DNA of 64,000 bases. Source: Desulfurococcales archaeon. Lineage in GTDB: Archaea > Thermoproteota > Thermoprotei_A > Sulfolobales > Fervidicoccaceae. Numbering within the stretch: the stretch's first letter is position 1; each line of letters begins with the position of its first letter. Below are positions 26,266-34,733 of this stretch, in pieces. The DNA lies in the NCBI GenBank assembly GCA_009904015.1, contig WYEQ01000018.1, positions 55,061-119,060 on the forward strand, in the 5' to 3' direction. The notes under the pieces are model-generated. The model did not search any database, was not told the origin of the DNA, and saw nothing but the letters and a program-made list of their open reading frames with translations. The position numbers and the translations under genes were made by a program.

Positions 26266-27543
26266 TTGACGTCGGAGTACTCATTGAAGAAGGAGCTGGC
26301 AAACCACACCATGACGGAGCAAATACTATCTTTGAATGCAGGCAGAAAGGTGCAGCCGGGCGACATAGTAACTGTAAAGGTCGATTTAGTGTATGCTCAT
26401 GACGGCACAGCTCCTCTCGTTATAAGTGCTATCAAGGATGAGATAGGCCTAGAGAGATTTGAGCCAAAAACTAGTGTAGCGTTCTTCATAGACCACGTGG
26501 CTCCCGCGTCAACGGTTAATGCTGCAGAAGTACATAGGAAAATGAGGCTGTTAGCGAAAAACAATGGTATTAATCTTTATGATGTTGGTAGAGGCATATG
26601 CCACCAAGTTGCCCCTGAAGAAGGTCTAGTCAGGCCTGGATATGTTGTCTTCGGCGCCGATAGTCACACAACAACTCTTGGAGCGTTTTCCTCATTCGCG
26701 ACGGGTGTGGGCAGCACTGATGCTGTTGTTGCTATGTTGCTCGGAAAGAACTGGCTTAAGGTGCCCGAGCCGGTCAAGATAAAATTCGAAGGCAGCATAC
26801 AGAAAGGAGTTATGGGAAAGGATATAGCTTTACACTTGGTGGGCTTGTTCAGGGCTGGCAGTATGACAGGCAAGTCCTTGGAGTTCGACAACGTGGACTC
26901 AATAAGCATTGACTCAAGAATGACTATAACTAATATGGCAACTGAGGTCGATGCTGACGCCGCTATTATGCCCACTGATAAAAAGCTTTTAAACTATTAT
27001 AAATTTGAGCTTGGCATGGAGGTCGAACATATAACGCCTGGTCCAAGGGCAGAGTACGCAGATACCGTAATTGTAGAGCTAAACAACTTAGAGCCACTTG
27101 TATCAGCTCCTCCAAACGTTGACAACGTTCATGCTGTAACGGAGTATGAAGGCGTGGAGGTCGACCAAGTATTCATAGGCTCTTGTACTAATGGTAGGCT
27201 GGAGGACCTTGAAATAGCTGCAAGAATATTAAACGGTAAAAAAGTAAAAACAAGATGCATAGTTATACCTGCCTCTATCCGCGTTTATCAAAAGGCTCTC
27301 TCCATGGGGATAATAGATGTTCTTATAAAAGCAGGTTGTGTGGTAGGCCCACCGACATGTGGTCCCTGTGTTGGCGCCCACCTAGGTCTACTAGCATCCG
27401 GAGAAACAGCGCTATCAACAAGCAACAGGAACTTCCCGGGAAGAATGGGTCACAAGGACAGCAAAGTTTTTTTGGCAAGCCCGGCCACAGCAGCTGCAAC
27501 CGCTATTAATGGAAAAATAACGGACCCGAGGGGATATTTATGA
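26266..27543 (+). CDS. Aconitase-family large subunit (LeuC/HacA-type), probable split aconitase
   Basis: A 425-residue large subunit of the LeuC/homoaconitase type with a [4Fe-4S] cluster bound by Cys307 (IGSCTNGRLED) and Cys365/Cys368 (PPTCGPCVGAH). DSHTTTLGAFSSFATGVGSTD and the C-terminal SNRNFPGRMG are canonical. Start TTG, two bases after the synthase gene. By fold it could be isopropylmalate isomerase or homoaconitase, but its operon partners (citrate-forming synthase and isocitrate dehydrogenase) point to citrate-isocitrate isomerisation. The stop overlaps the small subunit (ATGA). Confidence 0.88.
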   Translation: MTSEYSLKKELANHTMTEQILSLNAGRKVQPGDIVTVKVDLVYAHDGTAPLVISAIKDEIGLERFEPKTSVAFFIDHVAPASTVNAAEVHRKMRLLAKNNGINLYDVGRGICHQVAPEEGLVRPGYVVFGADSHTTTLGAFSSFATGVGSTDAVVAMLLGKNWLKVPEPVKIKFEGSIQKGVMGKDIALHLVGLFRAGSMTGKSLEFDNVDSISIDSRMTITNMATEVDADAAIMPTDKKLLNYYKFELGMEVEHITPGPRAEYADTVIVELNNLEPLVSAPPNVDNVHAVTEYEGVEVDQVFIGSCTNGRLEDLEIAARILNGKKVKTRCIVIPASIRVYQKALSMGIIDVLIKAGCVVGPPTCGPCVGAHLGLLASGETALSTSNRNFPGRMGHKDSKVFLASPATAAATAINGKITDPRGYL

Positions 27544-28061
27544 CAGTGGAGAACTACGTGATAAGAGGAAGAGTATGGAAGCTAGGAGACAACATAACTA
27601 CAGACCACATTATATCAGGGAAGCACAAGTTCGCCTTCATCGATGATGTGAACAAGATGCTTCCATACCTATTCGAGGAGGTTATACCAGGCTTTATCAA
27701 TAAGGTTAGTCCAGGAGACGTAATTGTTGCAGGCTCAAACTTCGGTATAGGCTCCAGCAGAGAGCAGGCTCCTAGATTGATAAAGCTTTCAGGAATATCA
27801 GCCATAGTAGCAAAAAACTTCGCAAGGATATTCTACAGAAACTCCATAAACATAGGATTACCACTAATAGAAGCTAGAGTGATACCAGATATAACTGATA
27901 ATGGTGATATATTAACAATTGATTTAAAGAAAAGCATAGTGATAAACGAAACTAAGAACGTGATTGAGCAAGTTAAGCCATTCCCTCAACTGGTGTTGAA
28001 TATCCTTTTGAACGGCGGGATTATTAACTTGCTTAAAAACAAAGGGCTTGATGCAGTTTAA
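27540..28061 (+). CDS. Aconitase-family small subunit (LeuD/HacB-type)
   Basis: A 173-residue swivelling subunit. GSNFGIGSSREQAPRLIK (residues 65-82) and NFARIFYRNSINIGLPLIE are family hallmarks. The substrate-recognition loop, which in LeuD/HacB follows TD.I(I/P)..RY as YLxx, here reads SGKHKFAFIDD (26-36) with no Tyr-Leu; this departs from both isopropylmalate and homoaconitate enzymes and fits another substrate such as citrate. ATGA-coupled to the large subunit; last gene of the operon. Confidence 0.9.
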   Translation: MTVENYVIRGRVWKLGDNITTDHIISGKHKFAFIDDVNKMLPYLFEEVIPGFINKVSPGDVIVAGSNFGIGSSREQAPRLIKLSGISAIVAKNFARIFYRNSINIGLPLIEARVIPDITDNGDILTIDLKKSIVINETKNVIEQVKPFPQLVLNILLNGGIINLLKNKGLDAV

Positions 28062-28351
28062 AATCTCTATAGTCATGAAATTATCTCTGTTTTTTGTATA
28101 AAATCAAGTTAAGGATGATAAACAATTCTAGAAACTATACTTAACGCCGTATAATTCTTCATGCAAAGAGAACAGGTTCGCGATGAGATTTTCATCTATT
28201 CGGAGCCACCTCTACTACGTGAAAGCATTTATGATACCGAGGACTCTTATTATGTTTAGCTAATTCACCTTTGTTAGAAATAGTGAGCTTAGATACAGTA
28301 ATTAGCTTCATAAAAACGAATAAAGCAAGAAGATTTTATAAGATTTTTATT

Positions 28352-28861
28352 TCATTCGCGTCTTGAAGGTTGCTGTCTTCTGTCGAAATAGATGTTTTTT
28401 GGATAAGCCGATAAGGGTATCCCGAAGGCGTAGTCAGCATCTATGATTTTTGCTTCCACTGATGCCACGCCAACAGAGTACATCACCCTGTTATCGACGT
28501 TGTGAAGCGACGCTGTTTTTACTGCTGAGCCAATAGCTATTCCTAGGTTTGTTAAGCAACACAAGGTGTCCGGGTCAACCTTCCATTGAGCCGGCCCCTT
28601 TAAGCCTAGATTAATCAACTTACAGCCTATTAGAACGACAACGGGGCTTTTATCTACATTTTCAGCGTCTCTCTCGAAGAAATCACCATATTCCTTTGCT
28701 AATTCCCTCATTTTTTCCGCTAAAACTCGTTTTTCTTCGCCAATCACTATTTTGGCAACAATGTTGTCCATACCCCTCGCTTTTGGGGCAGTCTTGGCTG
28801 ATAATACCATTAGCTCCGCTACTCTTAGCAGAGCGTTTTTAATCGTATCTTCCTCATTCAA
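28352..28861 (-). CDS. DUF2148 ferredoxin-like domain protein
   Basis: A conserved archaeal protein of about 170 residues. AELMVLSAKTAPKARGMDNI at the N-terminus and GCKLINLGLKG plus the CCLTNLGIAIGSAVKTAS block, holding several cysteines, match DUF2148, which is annotated as containing a ferredoxin-like domain; its function is unknown. A TTTAAATA box on the minus strand (28901-28908) places transcription start near 28880, so I prefer TTG at 28861 over the ATG at 28900. Probably redox or metal-related; it lies apart from the citrate operon, pointing toward it. Confidence 0.82.
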   Translation of the reverse strand: MNEEDTIKNALLRVAELMVLSAKTAPKARGMDNIVAKIVIGEEKRVLAEKMRELAKEYGDFFERDAENVDKSPVVVLIGCKLINLGLKGPAQWKVDPDTLCCLTNLGIAIGSAVKTASLHNVDNRVMYSVGVASVEAKIIDADYAFGIPLSAYPKNIYFDRRQQPSRRE

Positions 28862-28908
28862 TACATACCATCCTGAAGTAGAGTTATGATTAAAAAACAC
28901 TATTTAAA

Positions 28909-29331
28909 CTACTTTGGCCTAATCAAGAGGTACTTTGGAAAATCGTTCTCTAGAACCAAGGTAATGTTTATGGGAACATTGCTTGATGGTATCTGGGCAA
29001 CAGCGTTCTTCAAGTTTCTATAGGCGTTCAGTTTTTTGTTTAGAACATTGTTCAGGTTTTCGTATATATCGCTTAGAACCTCTGGAGGCGGGTCTATATA
29101 CAACGTTGTGTCCTCGGTTATCTTCACGCCCTCCTTCGGTGGCTCGCCTGGTGTTTGAACTTTGAATAAGCTCATTAGCCTCCTCTTGGCTTCTACCATT
29201 GAGCTTATAACCTCTAGCTTTTTTATAATCTCGGCCAGCTCCGCACTTATCTCTCTCGTTCTCTTATCCAGGAATTCCTTAAGCTTATCTATTGAGTCAA
29301 ACTCCATTGTTACTGTATAGGGGGAGGACAT
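28909..29331 (-). CDS. Hypothetical coiled-coil protein
   Basis: 140 residues. Residues 10-60 form a charged helical heptad-like region (DSIDKLKEFLDKRTREIS...), followed by a short beta/proline part (YIDPPPEV), another helix, and a C-terminal strand-rich tail. No cysteines, no membrane segment and no recognised domain. It precedes the DUF2148 gene on the same strand, but that gene appears to have its own TATA box inside the end of this one. No function proposed. Confidence 0.65.
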   Translation of the reverse strand: MSSPYTVTMEFDSIDKLKEFLDKRTREISAELAEIIKKLEVISSMVEAKRRLMSLFKVQTPGEPPKEGVKITEDTTLYIDPPPEVLSDIYENLNNVLNKKLNAYRNLKNAVAQIPSSNVPINITLVLENDFPKYLLIRPK

Positions 29332-29401
29332 GGAGTTGCACCCATTTTAGATATTATATCTATACGACATACATCTATTTATATGATATGCAAACTGCTC
29401 G

Positions 29402-30361
29402 TCATAAAGTTATGCCTTTAACAACGTAAGATGCACATGTAAACTCGATATCCTTAGCCTGCGCAAGTGCTTCCATACCTAGATACTGCGTGTAGCCAAT
29501 TTCAGCCCATATTCCAAGTATTCCTTCAGAGCCAACAACTGCTCTCAGCTTGTCCGCTTGGCGCTTGCAGCTAACAAGTATAAATGAGTCTTTGGATCCC
29601 ACTTTGTTAATCAGGCTACTGAGATAAGCTTCTGTTACCTTGGTTATCTCTACCTCGAGAGAAGAGGACTTATCTAGTAGCTGCAAGACAAAGGATGAGT
29701 CGCCAAGTTTGCTTGACAGTCTATCTTCCAGGGTTGTTGGCTTTATAGCTTCCTCCTTCCTTGCTTCTACTTCTTGTTTTAAAGGCTTTTCTTCAGGCTT
29801 TACGGCGGGCTGGGTAGTCATTGCCTCTTTTTTCTCTGGAACGATTTTCTCTACTGGTAAAGAAACAATTACAGGGGCCTTTTCCTCTTTCTTTGGAATG
29901 GGTTGAGGTCTACTTGCGTAAAACTTGACTATGTTTTCACCGAAGCTCTCTACGATCTTGGCGAATAGCTTTTCAAGTTCTTTTTCCCTTTCCTTCTCGT
30001 AGGGAGAGCTGTAAGACACGCTTATAGTTAACTCGACTCCCCCAGCCGCTGGTATAGCCTCTAGTGCTAGTTTACTGGTTACTTTTTCCTTGTACCCCAC
30101 AAGCCCCATGCCAACGCTTGTCTCCCCATCAAATGTAGCCTCGATGTAGAGGATTCCCCCCGGCGTTCTTATGGTGTTGATGGATACTTTTATTGGTCCT
30201 TCAAAGTCAAGAAACTTAGCCTTAATGATGTAGGTGTTGTCTTTTTTATCTTCTACCTTGACCTTGAATGGCATTATGGAAAACAAGTTGTTAACGTCTG
30301 ATAACACAAACTCTGCTACGGACTCGGCGATTAACGGAAGCTTTATCCTCATCTGCTTCAT
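29402..30361 (-). CDS. Hypothetical protein, SRPBCC-like N-terminus with a low-complexity linker
   Basis: About 320 residues. The first 150 residues alternate beta strands (KVKVEDKKDNTYIIKAKF, LYIEATFDGETSV) ending in a long helix, a pattern like CoxG/START (SRPBCC) folds; this is inference. Residues 170-230 are a Lys/Glu/Pro-rich linker, and the C-terminal 100 residues form a second alpha/beta domain. A TATA-like TTTATATTAAA lies directly upstream of the first ATG (30403), so I place the start at the ATG at 30361. Divergent from archaemetzincin. Family not recognised. Confidence 0.6.
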   Translation of the reverse strand: MKQMRIKLPLIAESVAEFVLSDVNNLFSIMPFKVKVEDKKDNTYIIKAKFLDFEGPIKVSINTIRTPGGILYIEATFDGETSVGMGLVGYKEKVTSKLALEAIPAAGGVELTISVSYSSPYEKEREKELEKLFAKIVESFGENIVKFYASRPQPIPKKEEKAPVIVSLPVEKIVPEKKEAMTTQPAVKPEEKPLKQEVEARKEEAIKPTTLEDRLSSKLGDSSFVLQLLDKSSSLEVEITKVTEAYLSSLINKVGSKDSFILVSCKRQADKLRAVVGSEGILGIWAEIGYTQYLGMEALAQAKDIEFTCASYVVKGITL

Positions 30362-30467
30362 TATAGTCAAGCGCTTATTCCCAGTATCATTAATTCTTAT
30401 CATTTAATATAAATACTTTAATAGTCAATGTATAAAAGTTGCTTATATCGGCGAGGAAAAATTAGAT

Positions 30468-31016
30468 ATGAAGATCGAGCTTATAATCAAAGGAGAATAC
30501 GAGGAAGACATTATAAAAGAAATTGCTCAATCTCTATTAAGTTCTTTCAATGCAGAGTCGCGAATAACTGTTCTGGATGAGGATCCCCCTAGAGATGCTT
30601 ATTCAGTTAGAAGAGCGCAGTACAATGCTTCGAGGCTTCTCACATGGGTTCTTAAATACAGGTTAAGCGTGGATTCCTACATGCTTGGCCTGCTTGACTA
30701 CGATGCTTTCGTTGAGGGCTTGAACTTCGTTTTCGGTATAGCAAATCCCTTCTATAAAGTTGCTTTAGTTTTTACTTATAGACTGCATTCAACAGATAGG
30801 GGTTTGTATAAAGAAAGAATAAAAAAGGAAGTTTTCCACGAGTTTGGTCATCTGCTTGGGCTCAGGCACTGTGATAATAGAAGATGTGTTATGAGCTTCT
30901 CCAACTCAATCTTCGACACGGATTATAAATCCTGGAGATACTGTGAGAAATGCATCGTAGCGCTGAAGCAGGGCGGCATAGATGTTAATGAGGATGCGAT
31001 CACTCTCAAAGATTGA
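30468..31016 (+). CDS. amzA: Archaemetzincin (zinc metalloprotease)
   Basis: A 182-residue metzincin-like zinc protease. The extended motif HEFGHLLGLRHC, with three zinc ligands and the catalytic Glu, is followed by MSFSNS (Met-turn) and a CEKC pair that, with the Cys after the zinc motif, forms the second structural zinc site typical of archaemetzincins. Length is typical. Single gene, convergent with the BtpA-like gene with no spacer between the two stops. Natural substrates are unknown. Confidence 0.93.
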   Translation: MKIELIIKGEYEEDIIKEIAQSLLSSFNAESRITVLDEDPPRDAYSVRRAQYNASRLLTWVLKYRLSVDSYMLGLLDYDAFVEGLNFVFGIANPFYKVALVFTYRLHSTDRGLYKERIKKEVFHEFGHLLGLRHCDNRRCVMSFSNSIFDTDYKSWRYCEKCIVALKQGGIDVNEDAITLKD

Positions 31017-31829
31017 TTATTTTTTCTTGAACTTTCCTATAAGGGCAGCTGATCTTTCTGGGTCTAATGGATTGCCCGCGATCCCGTTCTTCTTTATAAA
31101 AGAACCAACTATGAACCCGTCTGCTAAGTCGAGATATAAATCTGCGTTCTCAACGCTAATTCCGCTGCCAATGACTACCGGGATGGGCGAGTGCTTTTTA
31201 ACTATTTTTACATAGGGAAGGTCGGGCGGCTCTCCAGTTCTAAGCCCAGTTAGCACAATTTTATCAGCTTTCCCTCTCCAGGCCAAGTCATACAATACAT
31301 CCTTGATAACCGTTTCGATGCCTATCGGCATAACCATGTTTTTCCAGTATGTCGCTATTAAGTACAAATCGCCCGCGTGCTTAACTATGAAGTCAGCGTA
31401 TATCTCGACTCCAGGGTAGTTATGCATCAGCTCTCTCATTAAGGGAGCCTCGGGCTCAATAAGACCGCTATCCGAAACTATTGTTTGCACCAAGGAGTTT
31501 ACCCTAATGAACCTGGCTCCAGTAGCGGTTGCAACGGCATAAGCTTCTCTTCCGGAGTTCCTGAGAATATTAACTCCTACCTTGAATCTTGTTTTTTCAA
31601 CAACGGCTCTAGTTATTCTCGTCATAACTGCGATCGTGAGGGGGTCTTCAACTCTTTTTTTGTATGGGTAATCACCGTAATTCTCGATTATTACTCCGTC
31701 GTAGCCCTGCTCCTCCAGAATTTTTGATTCGTTAACAGCAATGCTAACTATCTCATCGATGCTTTTTTCGCTCTTCGTATACATGGATGGAAGCCTGGGT
31801 AGATGAACTACCCCTATGACTTCTACCAT
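31017..31829 (-). CDS. BtpA/SgcQ-family TIM-barrel protein
   Basis: A 270-residue (beta/alpha)8 protein of the BtpA family. N-terminal VEVIGVVHLPRLPSMY, EEQGYDGVIIENYGDYP, the RVNSLVQT strand, and the C-terminal phosphate-binding VVIGSGISVENADLYLDLADGFIVGS are the family's conserved blocks. In cyanobacteria BtpA affects photosystem I stability; the archaeal role is unknown, and the barrel resembles sugar-phosphate or nucleotide-binding enzymes. Follows the amidohydrolase gene on the same strand with 44 bases between. Confidence 0.88.
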   Translation of the reverse strand: MVEVIGVVHLPRLPSMYTKSEKSIDEIVSIAVNESKILEEQGYDGVIIENYGDYPYKKRVEDPLTIAVMTRITRAVVEKTRFKVGVNILRNSGREAYAVATATGARFIRVNSLVQTIVSDSGLIEPEAPLMRELMHNYPGVEIYADFIVKHAGDLYLIATYWKNMVMPIGIETVIKDVLYDLAWRGKADKIVLTGLRTGEPPDLPYVKIVKKHSPIPVVIGSGISVENADLYLDLADGFIVGSFIKKNGIAGNPLDPERSAALIGKFKKK

Positions 31830-31873
31830 AACAATCGCTTAGGTTAAAATATTGAGGTGAGAAGTCTAAAAAA

Positions 31874-33142
31874 TTATTTGTGCGTATCATTCAGCTTATT
31901 TTTATAAATCTCTCCATTCTTCATAACTAGGACGATATTGTCAATGTTAAGGAGGCATTTCGGATTCTCTATTGGATTTTCTTTCACGACTATGAGGTCA
32001 GCGGAGTAGCCTGGAGCTATTCTACCAATTTCTTTATGTAGGCCTACTGCTTCAGCTGCGGTGCTTGTAGCTGCTCTGAGAGCTTCAATAGGGGTCATAC
32101 CGATTTTCTCTATTAACAGCGTGATTTCAAGCGAGTTCCCGCCCATTGGGAAGAAGCCTCCCACGTAGTCTGTCCCCGTCGCTATTTTCGCTCCTCGATT
32201 GTAGGCTCTCTTTATGTTCTCAATATGTGCTTCATAGACTTCGCGTGACTTCTTTAACCCCCACTCGGGGACCCCTATCTTGTCCCCTATCTCCAGCAGT
32301 CTATGAACAATGGAGAATGTTGGCACTAGGATAGCGTTGTTTTTGATTGCTAGCTCTATTCCTTCATCATCGATGAAGATGGCGTGGGCAATCACCTTCA
32401 CTCCTCCTATAAGCGCGTTCTTTATTCCCTCGGCGCCCTGCGCGTGCGCGTGAACAAATCTCCCAGCCGCGCGTGCCTCATCGACTATAGCCTTTATCTC
32501 CTCGGGAGTGAACTGCCTATACTCTGGCCTGTCTTTCTGGCTTAGCACCCCGCCCGTAGCCATTATTTTAATGAAGTCAGCATCCTCTCTCAGAGCGTAC
32601 CTCGCTGCTTTTCTGCATTCATCAGCCCCATCGCATATGAGCGTCATGAGGGGCCTAAGCTTTTTTGAGCTACGGTAATCCACCCAATCTATTGGCAGGT
32701 AATGAATATCGCCGTGGCCAAATGTTGGGGAGAGAGGAAGCCCGGCAGCGACCACTCTTGGCCCACATATTGTTCCCTCCTCAATAGCTGGCTTAAGCTT
32801 CGCAGCAATCAATCCCCCCGCATCACCGACTGTAGTGTAGCCAGCCATGATTAGCTTGAACAAATCGGATGCTGCTCTCACAACGAATGTTTCGTATGGC
32901 GTAACAAGGGGCTCCTTGACGAAGTCGCCTGTCCTCATGCCCACTAGATGTAGATGAGCATCTATGAGGCCGGGCATCAGGAACTTGCCGTCAAGGTCTA
33001 TTACCTGGGCGTCTCTTGGTATCTCAGCTTTTGTATCTCGAGCTACATCAACTATTCTTCCTGAGTCAACAATGACAACTCCTTTAAATATAGTGTCGAT
33101 GCCGTCAAATATTGTTGCGTTGATTAAAGCGTATTTAGCCAT
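31874..33142 (-). CDS. Metal-dependent amidohydrolase (prolidase/imidazolonepropionase-like)
   Basis: An amidohydrolase-superfamily enzyme of about 422 residues. Ligands are all present: LIDAHLHLVG (HxH), FIKIMATGG (bridging Lys), HAHAQG, AHAIF and ATGTDYVGG (Asp). These match the subgroup of Xaa-Pro/Xaa-Arg dipeptidases and related cyclic-amide hydrolases. The ATG at 33142 begins MAKYALINATIFDG, the usual start of the beta-sandwich domain; the longer frame from 33223 adds an atypical leader. Exact substrate not deducible. Confidence 0.88.
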   Translation of the reverse strand: MAKYALINATIFDGIDTIFKGVVIVDSGRIVDVARDTKAEIPRDAQVIDLDGKFLMPGLIDAHLHLVGMRTGDFVKEPLVTPYETFVVRAASDLFKLIMAGYTTVGDAGGLIAAKLKPAIEEGTICGPRVVAAGLPLSPTFGHGDIHYLPIDWVDYRSSKKLRPLMTLICDGADECRKAARYALREDADFIKIMATGGVLSQKDRPEYRQFTPEEIKAIVDEARAAGRFVHAHAQGAEGIKNALIGGVKVIAHAIFIDDEGIELAIKNNAILVPTFSIVHRLLEIGDKIGVPEWGLKKSREVYEAHIENIKRAYNRGAKIATGTDYVGGFFPMGGNSLEITLLIEKIGMTPIEALRAATSTAAEAVGLHKEIGRIAPGYSADLIVVKENPIENPKCLLNIDNIVLVMKNGEIYKNKLNDTHK

Positions 33143-33339
33143 GATGACACGCTCGTGTTTTTGTAGAATCGTTTCTTCTGGTGCAAAGCTATAAATCATT
33201 TTTGTCGTTTTTGTAACGCACATAAAGATTAATTATATGAAAAGCTAAGTCTTAGTGGTGGTTTTTTCTGTACAAGGCTGTTCCATACGCTGATGCTTTA
33301 AGATTAATAAAGAAAGAAGCGATAGCCGAGCTGGCTGTA

Positions 33340-34410
33340 ATGAGGAAAAGACCCATTGAGGCGGTGGGGCAGGTCCTTGCATCTGAGGTCGCTATTCCCA
33401 ATGATGTTCCTCCATACCCAACAGTGGCTTTTGATGGCTATGCTGTTAGAAGCGAGGACACGCCTGGTACGTTGATGGTTATTGATAGGGATAAGTATTA
33501 CGGTGAGGTTGAGCTCGAAAGAGGATATGCCATAAGGGTTAACACAGGGGATCCCCTCCCTAAGGGCTGTGACGCCGTGGCCCCGCTTGAGTCAGTCATC
33601 ATGGTTGGTGAGAATCATGTTAAGGTTCCCAGGATACCGAGAGGACTGAACGTAGATGAGCCGGGGGCATACGGGGTTAAAGGAGAGGTCATAGCAAATA
33701 GGAACTGTCCCCTTGGGTACGCGACAGCAGTTGTCCTTGACTACATGGGCTTGATGGTGGATGTTTACGAGAAGCCTAGGGTAATTTTAATGAGTATTCA
33801 TGGAGGATACGATGTTACTGGCTTGCTTTTCGCTAAGTTAATAAGTCACTACGCGCCCTGGGTTGACTACAAGTACATAAGGATAGCTACAGGGCTGAGC
33901 TACGATGAGCTTAGCTCACATCTTCGTGGCTATCATGCTGGCATTATTATTGGTGGGGCAGGACCAAGCAAAAACGATTTACTCGAGAAGTTCGTTGAAA
34001 AAGGCATAGGTAACGTGGTATTTCGAGGAGTGGACATAAAAGGAGGAAGGCCCTCAAGCCTAATAAAACTCGATGGCAAACCGGTACTATGGATTTCAGG
34101 CCCACCGGCAACATTCTCCTCAACCTTCTTTCTACTAGCATTGCCATTCCTGAAAAGCCTAGGCAAATGCGAGGAACAGTGCAGCATTGGTTACTTGAAG
34201 GCAAAATTGATGAGCGAATACCCTCACGACAAGCCAACAGGCTTATACGTAAAACTAGTGTATAAGGAAGACGGCGTGGAGGCTTACCCATTATCACCAG
34301 AGAAGCAGCGAATAATGAACTATTTATTAATACCAAGGTCGCATGGAGTAGCACTAATAACTGGTAGAACAAGCCACGGAAGTTTCGTGCCTGTTTTTTA
34401 TCTTCCATAA
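33340..34410 (+). CDS. Divergent MoeA-like molybdopterin molybdenumtransferase, N-terminus disturbed
   Basis: 356 residues from the first ATG. MoeA domain III/I traits: PPYPTVAFDGYAVRSEDT, RVNTGDPLPKGCDAV and the PRGLNVDEPGAYGVKGEV block. The C-terminal MPT-binding part is poorly conserved (GGAGPSKNDLLEK in place of the SGG-x-G motif). The usual N-terminal helix (VPYxxAL...) is encoded just upstream, but in another frame, as FLYKAVPYADAL at about 33266-33301, then continues in frame as RLIKKEAIAEL. Either small indels broke the start or the assembly has homopolymer errors. Activity uncertain. Confidence 0.75.
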   Translation: MRKRPIEAVGQVLASEVAIPNDVPPYPTVAFDGYAVRSEDTPGTLMVIDRDKYYGEVELERGYAIRVNTGDPLPKGCDAVAPLESVIMVGENHVKVPRIPRGLNVDEPGAYGVKGEVIANRNCPLGYATAVVLDYMGLMVDVYEKPRVILMSIHGGYDVTGLLFAKLISHYAPWVDYKYIRIATGLSYDELSSHLRGYHAGIIIGGAGPSKNDLLEKFVEKGIGNVVFRGVDIKGGRPSSLIKLDGKPVLWISGPPATFSSTFFLLALPFLKSLGKCEEQCSIGYLKAKLMSEYPHDKPTGLYVKLVYKEDGVEAYPLSPEKQRIMNYLLIPRSHGVALITGRTSHGSFVPVFYLP

Positions 34411-34733
34411 TGTTTACAATTTTTACATAATTTTTATTGAACATGAAAAAACTCTCGGAAATGATGTGTGGAGAAAAACTTGATTCCTGGTGCAGGGACT
34501 TTTTATCAGCTCAGTTACAATTTATAGTGGAGCATCTCTTGAGAGGGTACCACTTCTCGTTAAGGAGCTCGATAAGCGTGATGAGCTTAGGTTCTATCGC
34601 TTAGTAGCTAAAGCTCTACTGGGCTTTTAGCGGAGGATAAATATTTCTTGAAAAATTATTTAAGTTTTTTGAATACAATAATTAAAAATAAATAATATGT
34701 TTTTTTATATAATTAAACAAGGGTTGGTGACCA
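34411..34733. other. Intergenic region with overlapping short open frames
   Basis: About 320 bases. Two short plus-strand frames overlap here: 34461-34604 (ATG, 47 residues) and 34490-34630 (GTG, 46 residues; it ends ELRFYRLVAKALLGF and has a protein-like composition). Neither has a recognised family and they exclude each other, so I read this as a decayed gene fragment followed by the promoter of the flavoprotein gene (AT-rich; TTATTTAAG near 34656 and TATATAATT near 34706). Confidence 0.4.

Noticed and set aside
26266..28061. Leucine biosynthesis LeuC/LeuD
   Set aside because: No leuA/leuB pair is adjacent, the enzyme gene neighbours are IDH and a citrate-type synthase, and the small subunit lacks the YLxx loop of LeuD.
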